DNA from: Muricoccus nepalensis
GTDB lineage: Bacteria > Pseudomonadota > Alphaproteobacteria > Acetobacterales > Acetobacteraceae
Reading direction: 5' to 3'
DNA: 47,192 nucleotides
Assembly (NCBI RefSeq): GCF_006438825.1
Contig: NZ_RCZP01000042.1
Location: 20,357 to 67,548, forward strand
Shown here in pieces: positions 1 through 8,450 of this stretch. The first letter of the stretch is position 1. The number at the start of each line of letters is the position of its first letter. The notes below the pieces were generated by a model. That model searched no databases, was not told the origin of the DNA, and was given only the letters and a program-made list of their open reading frames with translations. Both the position numbers and the translations under genes were made by a program.

Positions 1-161
1 CCGCCATGCCCGCTCCTGCTCCGCACCCACCCCGCCGGACGCCCTACCCCCTGCCCGGCACGCGCCACGGGGGGCGTGGAACCCGACGCCCAGAGAGGAT
101 CCGTAACACACGAGGCGGTCAGGCTGTACCGCCACAGGGCCACCGGGCGAGTGTCAGGCGC
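1..161. other. Window edge, no gene seen
   Basis: These bases lie downstream of the minus-strand metallohydrolase gene and run off the window. The open frames here have no recognisable protein features and are antisense to, or out of frame with, the real gene. I see no RNA gene or clear terminator. Confidence 0.4.
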
Positions 162-608
162 TCACGGGGCGGGAGCGTCGAGGAACACCGGGCGAGCCGC
201 GAGGTCGACCGCGATCCGCGCCACCTGCAAGGAGGGCAGCAGGCTCGCCGCCGGCAGGCGCAGGTAGCGCTCGAGCAGTTGCAGGTAGAGGCCCATGAAG
301 CGCGGCCCGTGCCCGTCCGTCCCGCCCTCAGCCGTGCTGGTCATGCAGTGGGCAAGCTCGTGCAGCAGGACCCAGGACGGCAGCGCCTCGGGCAGGCGCA
401 GCCGCAGCCGGGTGGCGTCCGCCTGCCGGGCGCTCGCCTGACATGGCAGCCGCTCCACCTTGGGTGGCCAGCGCAGACCCATCTCGGCCCAGATCGCGTC
501 CACCATCGCCTGGGCGGCGGCAAAGGAGATGAGGTCCGGCGCGTGGGGCGCCACCACCCGGTCCTCCCAGGCATAGACCCGCCCGCGCTGGCGATCGCGC
601 CCGCTCAT
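162..608 (-). CDS. Putative zinc metallohydrolase, TIGR04338-like
   Basis: A 148-aa protein with a zinc-peptidase signature: HELAH at residues 83-87 and a third candidate ligand, His100, in GHGPRFMGLYL. The N-terminus (GRDRQRGRVYAWED) and the HELAH...HGP-F layout resemble the putative metallohydrolase family TIGR04338 as I remember it; SprT-type proteases share only the HExxH core. I chose the ATG at 606-608 because it overlaps the stop of the upstream DUF2786 gene as ATGA, which implies translational coupling. A longer in-frame open stretch upstream is only a shadow of that gene. There is no signal peptide, so it is probably cytoplasmic. The substrate is unknown. The metal site is clear; the family name is less certain. 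Confidence 0.75.
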   Translation of the reverse strand: MSGRDRQRGRVYAWEDRVVAPHAPDLISFAAAQAMVDAIWAEMGLRWPPKVERLPCQASARQADATRLRLRLPEALPSWVLLHELAHCMTSTAEGGTDGHGPRFMGLYLQLLERYLRLPAASLLPSLQVARIAVDLAARPVFLDAPAP

Positions 609-1348
609 CCCTCCAGCCGGTCCCGCGGAGCGCCGCCCACCGGGCGCTGCAGGTTGACTCGCTCGCCCGCGGCAAAACCGTGCTCGTAGGCACCGTCCAG
701 GCGGATGCTGGCACCCCGCGGCGCCACAAGCCGCACGGCCGCCGCGCGGAAGGCCTCCTCCACTATGCCGTGCTTGACGAGGACCAGCGCCGTGCCGGTC
801 GGGCGCTGCGCCGCCACCTCCGCCTCGCGGGCGGCGTGCAGCGCCTCCAGGCGCTCGGCCAGGCGCCCGGCCATGCCGTGGGCGAAGCTGGTAGAGGCCT
901 GCCGCAGGCGAGTGCCCCGCAGAGCCGGGTGCCCCGCCCGGAAGCCCAGCACCTCCTGGCGGATGCCGCGGTCGATCACCGCGAAGAGGTAGACCGCCAT
1001 GGCGGTGTCCGGCTCGAAGCCGAAGAACACGTAGCGCGGCCGATCCTCGTCGCGGGCGAGCCAGACCTTGCAGTCGCAGAAGCGGGCGATGGCGGGCACG
1101 CAGCTGTCGATCGGCCGGCGCTGGCGGCCGGGCAGCGGCACCTCGGCCTGCACGCAGGGCTCGGCCCGGAGGTCCACCTCGGCCATGCTGAGCGCGTAGC
1201 GCTCGAGCAGGCGCCCCACCATCTCGGCCGCGGCCAGCGCCTCGGCCTCGGTGCAGCCGTTCGAGACGGTCTTCTCGGACAGCGCGCGGATGCGCGCCTT
1301 GACGCGCGTGAGTTCGGTCGTCTGGCTCAGGGGTGAGGGCACCGACAA
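605..1348 (-). CDS. DUF2786 domain protein
   Basis: A 247-aa protein whose residues about 13-60 match the DUF2786 pattern (alpha-helical, KTVSNGCTEAEALAAAE, then RYALSMAEVDL). The middle and C-terminal parts have the FCDCKVWL...VFFGFEPD character of the domain that usually follows DUF2786. The first codon taken here is TTG; a GTG two codons later is equally possible and no strong ribosome-binding site decides between them. Its stop overlaps the start of the metallohydrolase gene by 4 bp, so the two are co-expressed. DUF2786 proteins are frequent on phages and mobile elements; their biochemical role is unknown. The pairing suggests the two proteins act together. Confidence 0.8.
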   Translation of the reverse strand: MSVPSPLSQTTELTRVKARIRALSEKTVSNGCTEAEALAAAEMVGRLLERYALSMAEVDLRAEPCVQAEVPLPGRQRRPIDSCVPAIARFCDCKVWLARDEDRPRYVFFGFEPDTAMAVYLFAVIDRGIRQEVLGFRAGHPALRGTRLRQASTSFAHGMAGRLAERLEALHAAREAEVAAQRPTGTALVLVKHGIVEEAFRAAAVRLVAPRGASIRLDGAYEHGFAAGERVNLQRPVGGAPRDRLEG

Positions 1349-1577
1349 GTGGGGCAGGAAGGCGCCAGCTTAGCACCGTGCGCCCGCTCCGGCATCTCGG
1401 GATGACCCGCGACGCACCCACGTCTCACGCCGACTTCCGGTAGCTTTGCGCCCGTTGTGGACGGCGACAGCTACGTTCCCACGCCTCCAAACCGGACGTC
1501 AGCTCATTGGCCATCACGGCCTGTGCAACCTCGTAACGGTTCCTTGTGATCGCCTCGAGCGCCGCACCCCGCCTTAC

Positions 1578-3035
1578 CTAGGGCTCCAGCGGCAGATCTA
1601 TCTCGCAGGTGAGACCGGACCTCGGCCACGTCAGTGACAGCGCCCCGCCGAGTTGTGACCGCACCGTGCCGTCCAGTACCCGCGCCCCGAAGCCCCGCCG
1701 TTCGGGAGGCCCTTCAACGGGCGGCCCACCCTCCTCCGCCCAGCGCAGCCGCAGCCGCCCGGTTTGCCCACCTTCCACGCTCCAGGTGACCGCAATGCGA
1801 CCGGTCGGGTTCGATAGCGCGCCGTGCTTGAGCGCGTTCGTGGTCAACTCGTGGATCGCCATCGCGAAGGGTTGGGCCGACCCAGGCGGGAGGGCGACCG
1901 CCGGTCCTTCCACCTCGACCCGCCCATCGTGGCGGTCGAGCAGTCCGTCCAGTTCGCCGCGGAGTAGCGTCAGGAGGTCGGCGCTCGACCACTGGTCATC
2001 CGCGAGGAGCGTCTGTGCCCTAGCGATGGCAGCCACCCTTCCCTCGATCGCCCGCATGTAGGACGGCAGGTCTGGGGCACGGGTCAACCGCAGTGCCGCC
2101 TGCACGACCGAGAGGGCATTCTTGGCTCGGTGGTCGACCTCGCGCGACAGCAGCGCTTGGCGCTCCGCGGCCCGGTGACGCTCGGTTACGTCGCGTAGGA
2201 GCACGGCGACGCGCCTTGGCTCAAGCCGGTAGACAATCACCTCGATCCAACGGCTGGCCGGGGCGAAGTAGCGCTCCACTTGAACGGGCTCGCCGGTCTC
2301 GGCGACCCGCCCGAACAGCGGCACCCAGTAGTCCGTCTCCGCCCGTGGGAACACCTCCGTCGCGCGCCGGCCGACAACCGCCTCCCGCGGAAAGCCGGAT
2401 TGTCGCTCCCAGGCGGCGTTGACGTCGACGTAAACGAAGTCCACCGCTTGCCCGTCGGGGTCGAGGACCATCTCGTTAATCTCGAAGCCCTCGCCCATTC
2501 GCTCGAAGACCTCCCGCCAGCGCCCCTCGCTGCTCTGCCGTGCCGCTTCCGCCCGCACCCGTGTTGTGGTCTCCACCCCGAGGTTGAGCACGCCGCAAAT
2601 GCGTCCTTCCTCGTCGCGCACCGGGCTGAACGTGTAGTCGAACCAGGCCTCCTCTGGCTCCTGTCCGCCGCCCCGAAGGATGACGTAGCGCGCGCCCTCG
2701 ACCGTCACCGCCTCACCAGCCAACGCCCGGGCGAGCTGTGGAGCGAGGGCGTCCCTCGCCTCTTCCCAGACTTGGAGGAGGGGACGGCCAAGCGCTTCCG
2801 GCTTGCTCCCGAGCACCCGCCGATAGGCATCGTTGTAGGCAGCGATGGTGAACTCCGGCCCCCACAGAAGGGTGGCCGGGAAGGGGATCGCGAGCACGAG
2901 CGAGGCGGCGGTCTTGAGGCTCACCGGCCATTCCTCGGGTGGGCCGAGGGGGGTTGCGGACCAAATAGGGGCGGCCAGGCTTGGCTCCGCCTGGCTTCCT
3001 TCTGTCAGAACAGGCAAGGGGGCCTCAGCGTCCAA
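1578..3035 (-). CDS. PAS-PAS HWE-family sensor histidine kinase
   Basis: A 485-aa soluble kinase. Two PAS-type sensor modules occupy roughly residues 45-160 and 170-290; there are no membrane segments. The HWE kinase core follows: EVDHRAKN with phospho-acceptor His302, the N-box HELTTNALKHG (395-405) and the WAE of the HWE signature (432-434). HWE kinases autophosphorylate and pass phosphate to response regulators, commonly in light or general-stress signalling. No receiver gene is adjacent. The kinase core is strikingly similar to that of the GAF-PAS-HWE kinase at 34351-35871, for example in ALRLTRAPDLPSY and QTLLADD, so the two are paralogues. The input ligand is unknown. Confidence 0.88.
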   Translation of the reverse strand: MDAEAPLPVLTEGSQAEPSLAAPIWSATPLGPPEEWPVSLKTAASLVLAIPFPATLLWGPEFTIAAYNDAYRRVLGSKPEALGRPLLQVWEEARDALAPQLARALAGEAVTVEGARYVILRGGGQEPEEAWFDYTFSPVRDEEGRICGVLNLGVETTTRVRAEAARQSSEGRWREVFERMGEGFEINEMVLDPDGQAVDFVYVDVNAAWERQSGFPREAVVGRRATEVFPRAETDYWVPLFGRVAETGEPVQVERYFAPASRWIEVIVYRLEPRRVAVLLRDVTERHRAAERQALLSREVDHRAKNALSVVQAALRLTRAPDLPSYMRAIEGRVAAIARAQTLLADDQWSSADLLTLLRGELDGLLDRHDGRVEVEGPAVALPPGSAQPFAMAIHELTTNALKHGALSNPTGRIAVTWSVEGGQTGRLRLRWAEEGGPPVEGPPERRGFGARVLDGTVRSQLGGALSLTWPRSGLTCEIDLPLEP

Positions 3036-3491
3036 GGGGGTACGCTCGGCGTAGCCTCACGTCTCCTAAGCCGGCGCGGATCTGGCCCGGCAGTGCCCTG
3101 TGCCGTCCGTTCTTTTTAGAAGCGGTCCGGGTGGCGCGATCGGTCTCGTCGGCGTGAAGGTTGTGGCTAACTGCGGCGCCCCCCTCAACCGATGCCGCGG
3201 CCTCGGAGGCGACAGCGACGTTGCAGGCCCTGTGATTGCGCGGCATGGCCTACTTGGCTTGTGCAAGTCGCCCGGTGTCAATCTCCGTCCTTTGCCGCAC
3301 TTCCCCGTCGAAGTCCCGCAGCCCATGGCGCACCTGAACGCCGCGGGGGACCGATCGCGAGTGGTCGGCGAGCGCCAAACGAGTGTCCGCTTGCCATGCC
3401 GTTTCGCCTGCAAACTGCCCTTCCGCTATCGGCCAAGAGCCGCGCTGGGCCATCCTGTCGACCGGGTAGGTCCATGCGCTATGCTGCCGGA
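3036..3491. other. Divergent intergenic region
   Basis: These 456 bp separate the minus-strand HWE kinase from the plus-strand gene at 3492 and must hold both promoters. The open frames here are short, run in both directions and look like chance in GC-rich DNA. I found no convincing -35/-10 pair, operator or RNA. Confidence 0.4.
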
Positions 3492-4160
3492 ATGACGAAC
3501 AAGGCCGACGTGGTCCCGAGGGCACGCCTCCCCTGGGACCTGCACCCCGCGCTGACGGAGGAGCGCATCACCGCCTGTGCCCGCCTGCTCGCCCGCGGGC
3601 GCACCGACGCGCTCGCCATGGCCGATAGCTGGGCGGGCGACGACGCCTGGTCGATCGGCTGCCGCGCCTACTCCTTCAGCCGCAACCGGCTCCGCCGTGC
3701 CGCCGAGGCGGGCCGCTACCCATGGCTCGGCGTGCTCGACGAGACGCACCACTTCGTCTTCCTCATCGACGGCGTGCCGGTGCGCTTCTTCCGGGGCGAT
3801 GCCGAGGAGCCGAGCAAGCGCACGCTCCGCCAGCAGGAAAGCGAGGCGCAGCAACTCGCCCTGGCGCTTGGCGGGAACGACGCGGCCGAGGGGCTGATGT
3901 TCCGCCTCGCCGTGGAGACCGGTGAGGAGGGCGAGGTGACGCGCGTGGTGTTCCTCGCACTCCGGGGCGAGGAGGGGCGGGTCGTGTGTTTCTGGCCCGT
4001 GCCGGGCGTCGTCGACGCGCCGGCCGCCGAGCCTCAGCCGCGCGGGGCACGAGCAGGGCGGAACGACGTTCCTTCCATGCAGCTCCCCCTGCCGGCTACC
4101 GCGTCGACGTCTCGTCAACGCCGTGCAGCCGAGGTGGAGCGGCTTGCCGCCCTGCGCTGA
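3492..4160 (+). CDS. Conserved-looking protein of unknown function
   Basis: A 222-aa protein I do not recognise. It reads as a real soluble alpha/beta protein: an N-terminal helical part (RLPWDLHPALTEERITACARL), a central YPWLGVLDETHHFVFLIDG segment and a strand-rich C-terminal half, then a low-complexity tail from about residue 180. Two ATGs six codons apart (3474 and 3492) could start it; neither has a strong Shine-Dalgarno sequence and I took the second. The frame stays open for 100 codons upstream, but that part is arginine/proline-rich and unlikely to be coding. Its TGA stop directly abuts the stop of convergent dnaE2 (TGATCA). Confidence 0.6.
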   Translation: MTNKADVVPRARLPWDLHPALTEERITACARLLARGRTDALAMADSWAGDDAWSIGCRAYSFSRNRLRRAAEAGRYPWLGVLDETHHFVFLIDGVPVRFFRGDAEEPSKRTLRQQESEAQQLALALGGNDAAEGLMFRLAVETGEEGEVTRVVFLALRGEEGRVVCFWPVPGVVDAPAAEPQPRGARAGRNDVPSMQLPLPATASTSRQRRAAEVERLAALR

Positions 4161-7100
4161 TCAACCGGGGCGATTGGTGCACAGTGGAGAGGAAGGCGTT
4201 ACTGGAAGTCCCTGGACCTCGGTAGGACAGGGCGGCGGCTTCCCGGCTCCGGCCGCCTGACCTCGTCGTCCCCCCCCAAGCGCGCGCTCCGCCCACTCGC
4301 CTCCCGGCTCTCCCTGGCTGAGGCGGTCGAGCAGGTCGGAGCGGTCGAGCAGGCGCGCCACGACGAGGTGGTTGATCGGCACCTCCACGTGCTCGCTGAC
4401 GCGCTCGACCCTGCCCTCGGCCACGAGGAGGCGGGCGCTCAGCAGCGCCGGTCGGTCGCGCTCGGCGATGGCGGCGAAGACCACGAGGTTGCCCGTGCCG
4501 AACTCGTCCTCGACCGTCAGGAAGACCACGCCCTTCGACGTGCCCGGCCTCTGGCGCATGAGGACGATGCCGGGCAGGCGGATCCTGGCGCCCGGCCTGA
4601 GGTTACCAAGCTGGCGGGTGTCGCCCAGCCCGAGGCGGTCGAGGGTGGGGCGGAGGATCGCCATGGGGTGCCGCCCGAGCGTCAGGCTGGTAGCGCGGTA
4701 GTCGTCCACCGCCTCCTCGCCCTCCCCTTGCTGGGGCAGGGCGGCCTCGGGCTCTGCCATCAGGGGCGCGCTGGCCGCCATCGCCGCCGCGGCGGTGTCC
4801 CGCGCCACCGCAAAGAGCGGCAGCTGCTGCGGCCCGCTCGCGGCCACCGCCGCGTCCCACACCGCCCGCCGCCGCACGGTCCCCGTGGGCCCGAAGGCGT
4901 TCGCGGCGGCCAGCGCCTCCAGCGTCCGTCGGCCCACCCCGGCGCGGATGGCGGCGTCCTCCACCGAGGCGAAGGGCGCGCCGTTGCGGGCTCGCCGGGC
5001 CCGCAGCAGCGCCTGCGCCTCCGCCTCGGGCAGGCCGGTGACCAGGCGCAGCCCCAGCCGGAGCGCCAGCCCGCCGCGGCTCTCCCGCTCGGGCTCGAGC
5101 GTGCTGTTCCAGTCCGACGCGTTCACGTCCACCGGGCGGACCAGCACCCCGTGCTCCCGGGCGTCCCGCACCAGCTGGGCGGGCGCGTAGAAGCCCATCG
5201 GCTGGCTGTTCAGCAGCGCGCAGGTGAACACGGCCGGGTGGTGCCGCTTGAGCCAGGAGGAGGCGTAGACGAGGTGGGCGAAGGAGGCGGCGTGGCTCTC
5301 GGGAAAGCCGTAGGAGCCGAAGCCCTCGATCTGGGCAAAGATCTGTTCCGCAAAGGCCGCCTCGTACCCCCGCCGGACCATGCCCTCGACCAGGCGCTCG
5401 CGGTAGCGGGCCACGCCGCCGGTCAGCTTGAAGGTCGCCATGGCGCGGCGCAGCTGGTCGGCCTCGTCGGGGGTGAAGCCGGCGGCGACGATCGCCACCC
5501 GCATGACCTGCTCCTGGAAGAGCGGCACGCCGAGCGTCTTGCCGAGCACCCGCTCGAGCTCGTCGGCCGGGCCGTGCTCGGGGGAGGGCGAGGGAAAGCT
5601 GACGGGCTCCTCGCCGGCCTTGCGGCGGAGGTAGGGGTGGACGAGGTCGCCGGCGATGGGACCGGGCCGGACGATCGCCACCTCCACCACGAGGTCGTAG
5701 AACGTCGCGGGTCGGAGGCGAGGGAGCATGTTCATCTGCGCCCGGCTCTCGACCTGGAACACGCCGACGCTGTCGGCCCGGCGGAGCATGGCGTAGGTCT
5801 CGGCGCACTCGCGCGGCAGGCTGGCGAGGTCGTGGTCCGGCCCGCCGTGGCGCCGCAGCAGGTCGAAGCTCCGCCGCAGGCAGGAGAGCATGCCGAGCGC
5901 CAGCACATCGACCTTGAGGATGCCGAGCGCGTCGATGTCGTCCTTGTCCCACTCGAGCACCGTCCGTCCCTCCATGGCGGCGTTGCCGACCACCGCCAGC
6001 TCGGTGAGCGCGCCGCGGGTGATGACGAAGCCGCCCACGTGGGTGGCGGTGTGCCGGGGAAAGTCGAGGATCTCCTCGGCCAGCTCCATGGTGGTGGCGA
6101 GCCGCGGGTCAGAGAGGTCCAGCCCCTCGCCCTGGGCGAGGTCGGCGAGCGACCCCTCCCCTCCCCCGCCCCAGCTCGCCCTGGCCAGCCGGGCGGTGAC
6201 GTCCTCGGACAGGCCCATCGCCTTGCCGACCTCGCGGAGGGCACTCTTGGGCCGGTAGCGGATCACCGTGCCGCAGATCGCGGCGCGCTCGCGGCCGTAG
6301 CGCTCGTAGAGGTGCTGGATGACCTCCTCGCGGCGCTCGTGCTCGAAGTCGATGTCGATGTCGGGCGGCTCGCCGCGCGACGCCGAGACGAAGCGCTCGA
6401 AGAGGAGGTCGTGCTTGCCCGGGTCCACCGCCGTGATGCCGAGAGCGTAGCAGACGGCCGAGTTGGCGGCCGACCCCCTCCCCTGGCAGAGGATGCCGCG
6501 CTCGCGGGCGAAGCGGACGATCGCCTCCACCGTCAGGAAGTAGGGCGCGTAGCCGAGCTCGCCGATCAGCCGCAGCTCGTGGGCGATGCGCCCCTCGATC
6601 TCGGCCGGCACCACGGTCCAGCGCTCGGCCAATGTCGCCGCCACCCTCGCCTCGAGCGTCTCCTGGGCCGTGCGGCCGGGGTCCACCACCTCGTCCGGGT
6701 ACTCGTAGCGAAGCCCCTCCAGCGAGAAGCCCCGCGTCGCCTCCAGCACGCGCAGGGTGTTGGCCACCGCCTCCGGGTGGCGGGCGAAGCGCAGCGCCAC
6801 CTCGGCCAGGCTCTTGGGCCGGCGCTCCGCGTTGAGCTCGGCCGCCGCCCCGATGGCGTCCACCGTGGTGCCGAGCCGGATGGCGGTGAGCACGTCGGCC
6901 AGGCGCCGGCGGGAGGCCACGTGGTAGCGGACGTCGCCCACCGCGAGCAGCCACCCGCCCGCCGAGGCAGCGACGACCGCCAGCCGGTCCAGGCGGCGCT
7001 GGTCGTCGCCGCGGAGGGTGTGCGAGGCCGCCACCATCATGGGGAGGGCCAAGCGTCCCCGGAGGAGCTGTGCCTCCCGGCGGAAGCGCTCCTCGAAGCC

Positions 7101-7562
7101 TGCCGCGCCGCCCTCGCGAGCCTCCTCAGGAGGGACGGCGGCCAGCACCCAGCCCGCGGCGGCCGCCAGCAGGTCGTCTCGGCCGATGCGGCAGGCCTCC
7201 TTGGGCGAGGCCATGCGGGCGCGGGACAGCAGGGCCGTCAGGCGCCCGTAGGAGGCCCGGCAGGTCGGCCACACGAGGTACTCGGCGCCGTCCTCCAGGC
7301 GAAGCCGGCACCCCACCGCAAACGGGATCCCCGCCTCCTTGGCCGCGACGTGCCCGCGCACCACGCCGGCCAGGGTGTTGGTGTCGCAGAGCCCCAGCCC
7401 GGAGTACCCAAGCGCCTTGGCCGTGGCGGCGAGCTCCCAGGGGTGGGAGGCACCATCCAGGAAGGAGAAGTTCGACCGCGCCGCGAGCTCGGCAAAGGGC
7501 TGGACAGGCGGGCGCGGCTGCTCCCGGCCTCCTGGAACAGCCCGGCCCATGGCCTGCGCCAT
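4161..7562 (-). CDS. dnaE2: Error-prone DNA polymerase DnaE2
   Basis: A 1133-aa C-family polymerase alpha subunit of the DnaE2 (ImuC) type. The N-terminal PHP domain begins at FAELAARSNFSFLDGASHP (about 23-41). The palm carries the metal-binding aspartates in PDIDIDF (D401, D403) and a third in ILKVDVLALGM (D552). GRGSAANSAVCYALGITAVDP (361-381) is typical. Helix-hairpin-helix motifs and a C-terminal OB fold (about 975-1080, TSKGVVFLTVEDEFG) follow. DnaE2 replicates past DNA lesions and drives SOS mutagenesis. It starts at an ATG overlapping the stop of the upstream 83-aa gene (TGATG), so the two are coupled behind the LexA-type box at 7875. The usual partners ImuA and ImuB are not encoded in this window. 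Confidence 0.95.
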   Translation of the reverse strand: MAQAMGRAVPGGREQPRPPVQPFAELAARSNFSFLDGASHPWELAATAKALGYSGLGLCDTNTLAGVVRGHVAAKEAGIPFAVGCRLRLEDGAEYLVWPTCRASYGRLTALLSRARMASPKEACRIGRDDLLAAAAGWVLAAVPPEEAREGGAAGFEERFRREAQLLRGRLALPMMVAASHTLRGDDQRRLDRLAVVAASAGGWLLAVGDVRYHVASRRRLADVLTAIRLGTTVDAIGAAAELNAERRPKSLAEVALRFARHPEAVANTLRVLEATRGFSLEGLRYEYPDEVVDPGRTAQETLEARVAATLAERWTVVPAEIEGRIAHELRLIGELGYAPYFLTVEAIVRFARERGILCQGRGSAANSAVCYALGITAVDPGKHDLLFERFVSASRGEPPDIDIDFEHERREEVIQHLYERYGRERAAICGTVIRYRPKSALREVGKAMGLSEDVTARLARASWGGGGEGSLADLAQGEGLDLSDPRLATTMELAEEILDFPRHTATHVGGFVITRGALTELAVVGNAAMEGRTVLEWDKDDIDALGILKVDVLALGMLSCLRRSFDLLRRHGGPDHDLASLPRECAETYAMLRRADSVGVFQVESRAQMNMLPRLRPATFYDLVVEVAIVRPGPIAGDLVHPYLRRKAGEEPVSFPSPSPEHGPADELERVLGKTLGVPLFQEQVMRVAIVAAGFTPDEADQLRRAMATFKLTGGVARYRERLVEGMVRRGYEAAFAEQIFAQIEGFGSYGFPESHAASFAHLVYASSWLKRHHPAVFTCALLNSQPMGFYAPAQLVRDAREHGVLVRPVDVNASDWNSTLEPERESRGGLALRLGLRLVTGLPEAEAQALLRARRARNGAPFASVEDAAIRAGVGRRTLEALAAANAFGPTGTVRRRAVWDAAVAASGPQQLPLFAVARDTAAAAMAASAPLMAEPEAALPQQGEGEEAVDDYRATSLTLGRHPMAILRPTLDRLGLGDTRQLGNLRPGARIRLPGIVLMRQRPGTSKGVVFLTVEDEFGTGNLVVFAAIAERDRPALLSARLLVAEGRVERVSEHVEVPINHLVVARLLDRSDLLDRLSQGEPGGEWAERALGGGRRGQAAGAGKPPPCPTEVQGLPVTPSSPLCTNRPG

Positions 7563-7813
7563 CAGGTGGAGTGCGGCGGGCGCGGCGGCTTCTTGACCAC
7601 CACCATGTTGGCCCGCTCGAGGTGGGCCGCGAGCTGCTCGGCCAGCACGGCGGCCGCGACCTCCCAGGCGGCGCCGCGCCGGGGCTTGCCGCGCTCGTCG
7701 TGCCGCAGCGCGTAGGCCAGCACCTCGGCCACCTCCTCGCCGGTGGCGGGCACCAGCGGCAAGGGCGTGCCGCCCTCCAGGTCAGCCACGGGGCACCTGG
7801 GCCGACGGGGCAT
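7562..7813 (-). CDS. Small protein coupled to dnaE2
   Basis: An 83-aa protein, mostly helical, with the sequence feel of short proteins often seen in Acetobacteraceae and Methylobacterium: EVAEVLAYALRHDERG, a second helix ending QLAAHLERANMVVVKKPP and a proline-rich tail. Its function is not known to me. It is not ImuA or ImuB, since it lacks RecA-like and Y-family motifs. Its TGA overlaps the dnaE2 ATG by one base. The LexA-type box lies about 61 bp upstream of its start, so it should be the first gene of a damage-induced operon. The ATG at 7811-7813 was chosen because the frame upstream lacks protein character. Confidence 0.65.
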   Translation of the reverse strand: MPRRPRCPVADLEGGTPLPLVPATGEEVAEVLAYALRHDERGKPRRGAAWEVAAAVLAEQLAAHLERANMVVVKKPPRPPHST

Positions 7814-7874
7814 ATCGGCGAGAACGGGCGAATCGAGCAGGGCGCGGCATCGGCGAAGGGTGCAGCGCCAAACG

Positions 7875-7889
7875 GAACAAAGCAAGAAC
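7875..7889 (-). promoter_or_regulatory. LexA (SOS) box, GAAC-N7-GAAC
   Basis: The plus strand reads GAACAAAGCAAGAAC, an exact GAAC-N7-GAAC direct repeat; read towards dnaE2 it is GTTC-N7-GTTC. This is the known alphaproteobacterial LexA recognition pattern. It sits between the divergent starts at 7813 and 8008, about 61 bp before the 83-aa/dnaE2 unit, where SOS control of a mutagenic polymerase is expected. Function is inferred from the match and position. Confidence 0.75.
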
Positions 7890-8007
7890 TTGCACGCACG
7901 TAGAGACCCCGTGACCTCCTGGGACGGCACATCTCCGTTTGGGATCGTTGCCGCGAGGCGAGGGACCAGCACTGGGCAAAGGAGGTCGGACTTGGCACGG
8001 TCACAGC

Positions 8008-8277
8008 ATGCCCACATCCAAGAGCCCAATCGCGCCACCGCTCGCCGGCGACGTTCACCCGGGACGCCGCTTCTCGCTCTGTGGCGAGGCGCTCGCGCCG
8101 GCCTTGATCGCGATGCAGGCGCAGGCGGTCGAGGCGGGTTGGCACCCGCGGGAGGTGGCCGTGGCGGTGATGACCTGGGCTGTCACGCAAGCGACCGCGA
8201 TCGACGGAGCGGAAGCTGTAAGCGAGGCGCTCATGCTTTCGCTGGATGTCGCCCGCCTGCAGGAGTCGAAAGCGTGA
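8008..8277 (+). CDS. Small protein of unknown function
   Basis: An 89-aa protein with a helical, alanine-rich body (QAVEAGWHPREVAVAVMTWAVTQATAIDG). I do not recognise it. The ATG at 8008 is preferred over the longer frame because the upstream residues look non-coding. It is divergent from the dnaE2 unit, and the LexA-type box lies 118 bp upstream, so it might share SOS control; that is only a positional inference. Confidence 0.5.
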   Translation: MPTSKSPIAPPLAGDVHPGRRFSLCGEALAPALIAMQAQAVEAGWHPREVAVAVMTWAVTQATAIDGAEAVSEALMLSLDVARLQESKA

Positions 8278-8450
8278 GGACGTCGGCTATTACTGCGGGA
8301 GGCGATTCGAAGCTGTCGTTTGATCGTTGGTCCGCTGATCAGGCACGAGCAAGGATGTCGGGCATATCAGGAACGGTGAGGGTGTTGTGGACGTCGCAGC
8401 GGATCCGCGTCTCGGCGTCCTGATGCGCAGTGTCGTTGGCTGTCAAGCGC

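Noticed and set aside
162-1421. Long minus-strand frame extending the metallohydrolase to 419 codons
   Set aside because: The upstream part is out of frame over the DUF2786 gene and is Arg/Gly/Ala-rich; the ATGA overlap supports the short start.
4368-7715. Plus-strand open frame of 1115 codons opposite dnaE2
   Set aside because: It is an antisense shadow in GC-rich DNA: His/Arg/Gly-rich with no motifs, while the minus strand encodes a complete DnaE2.
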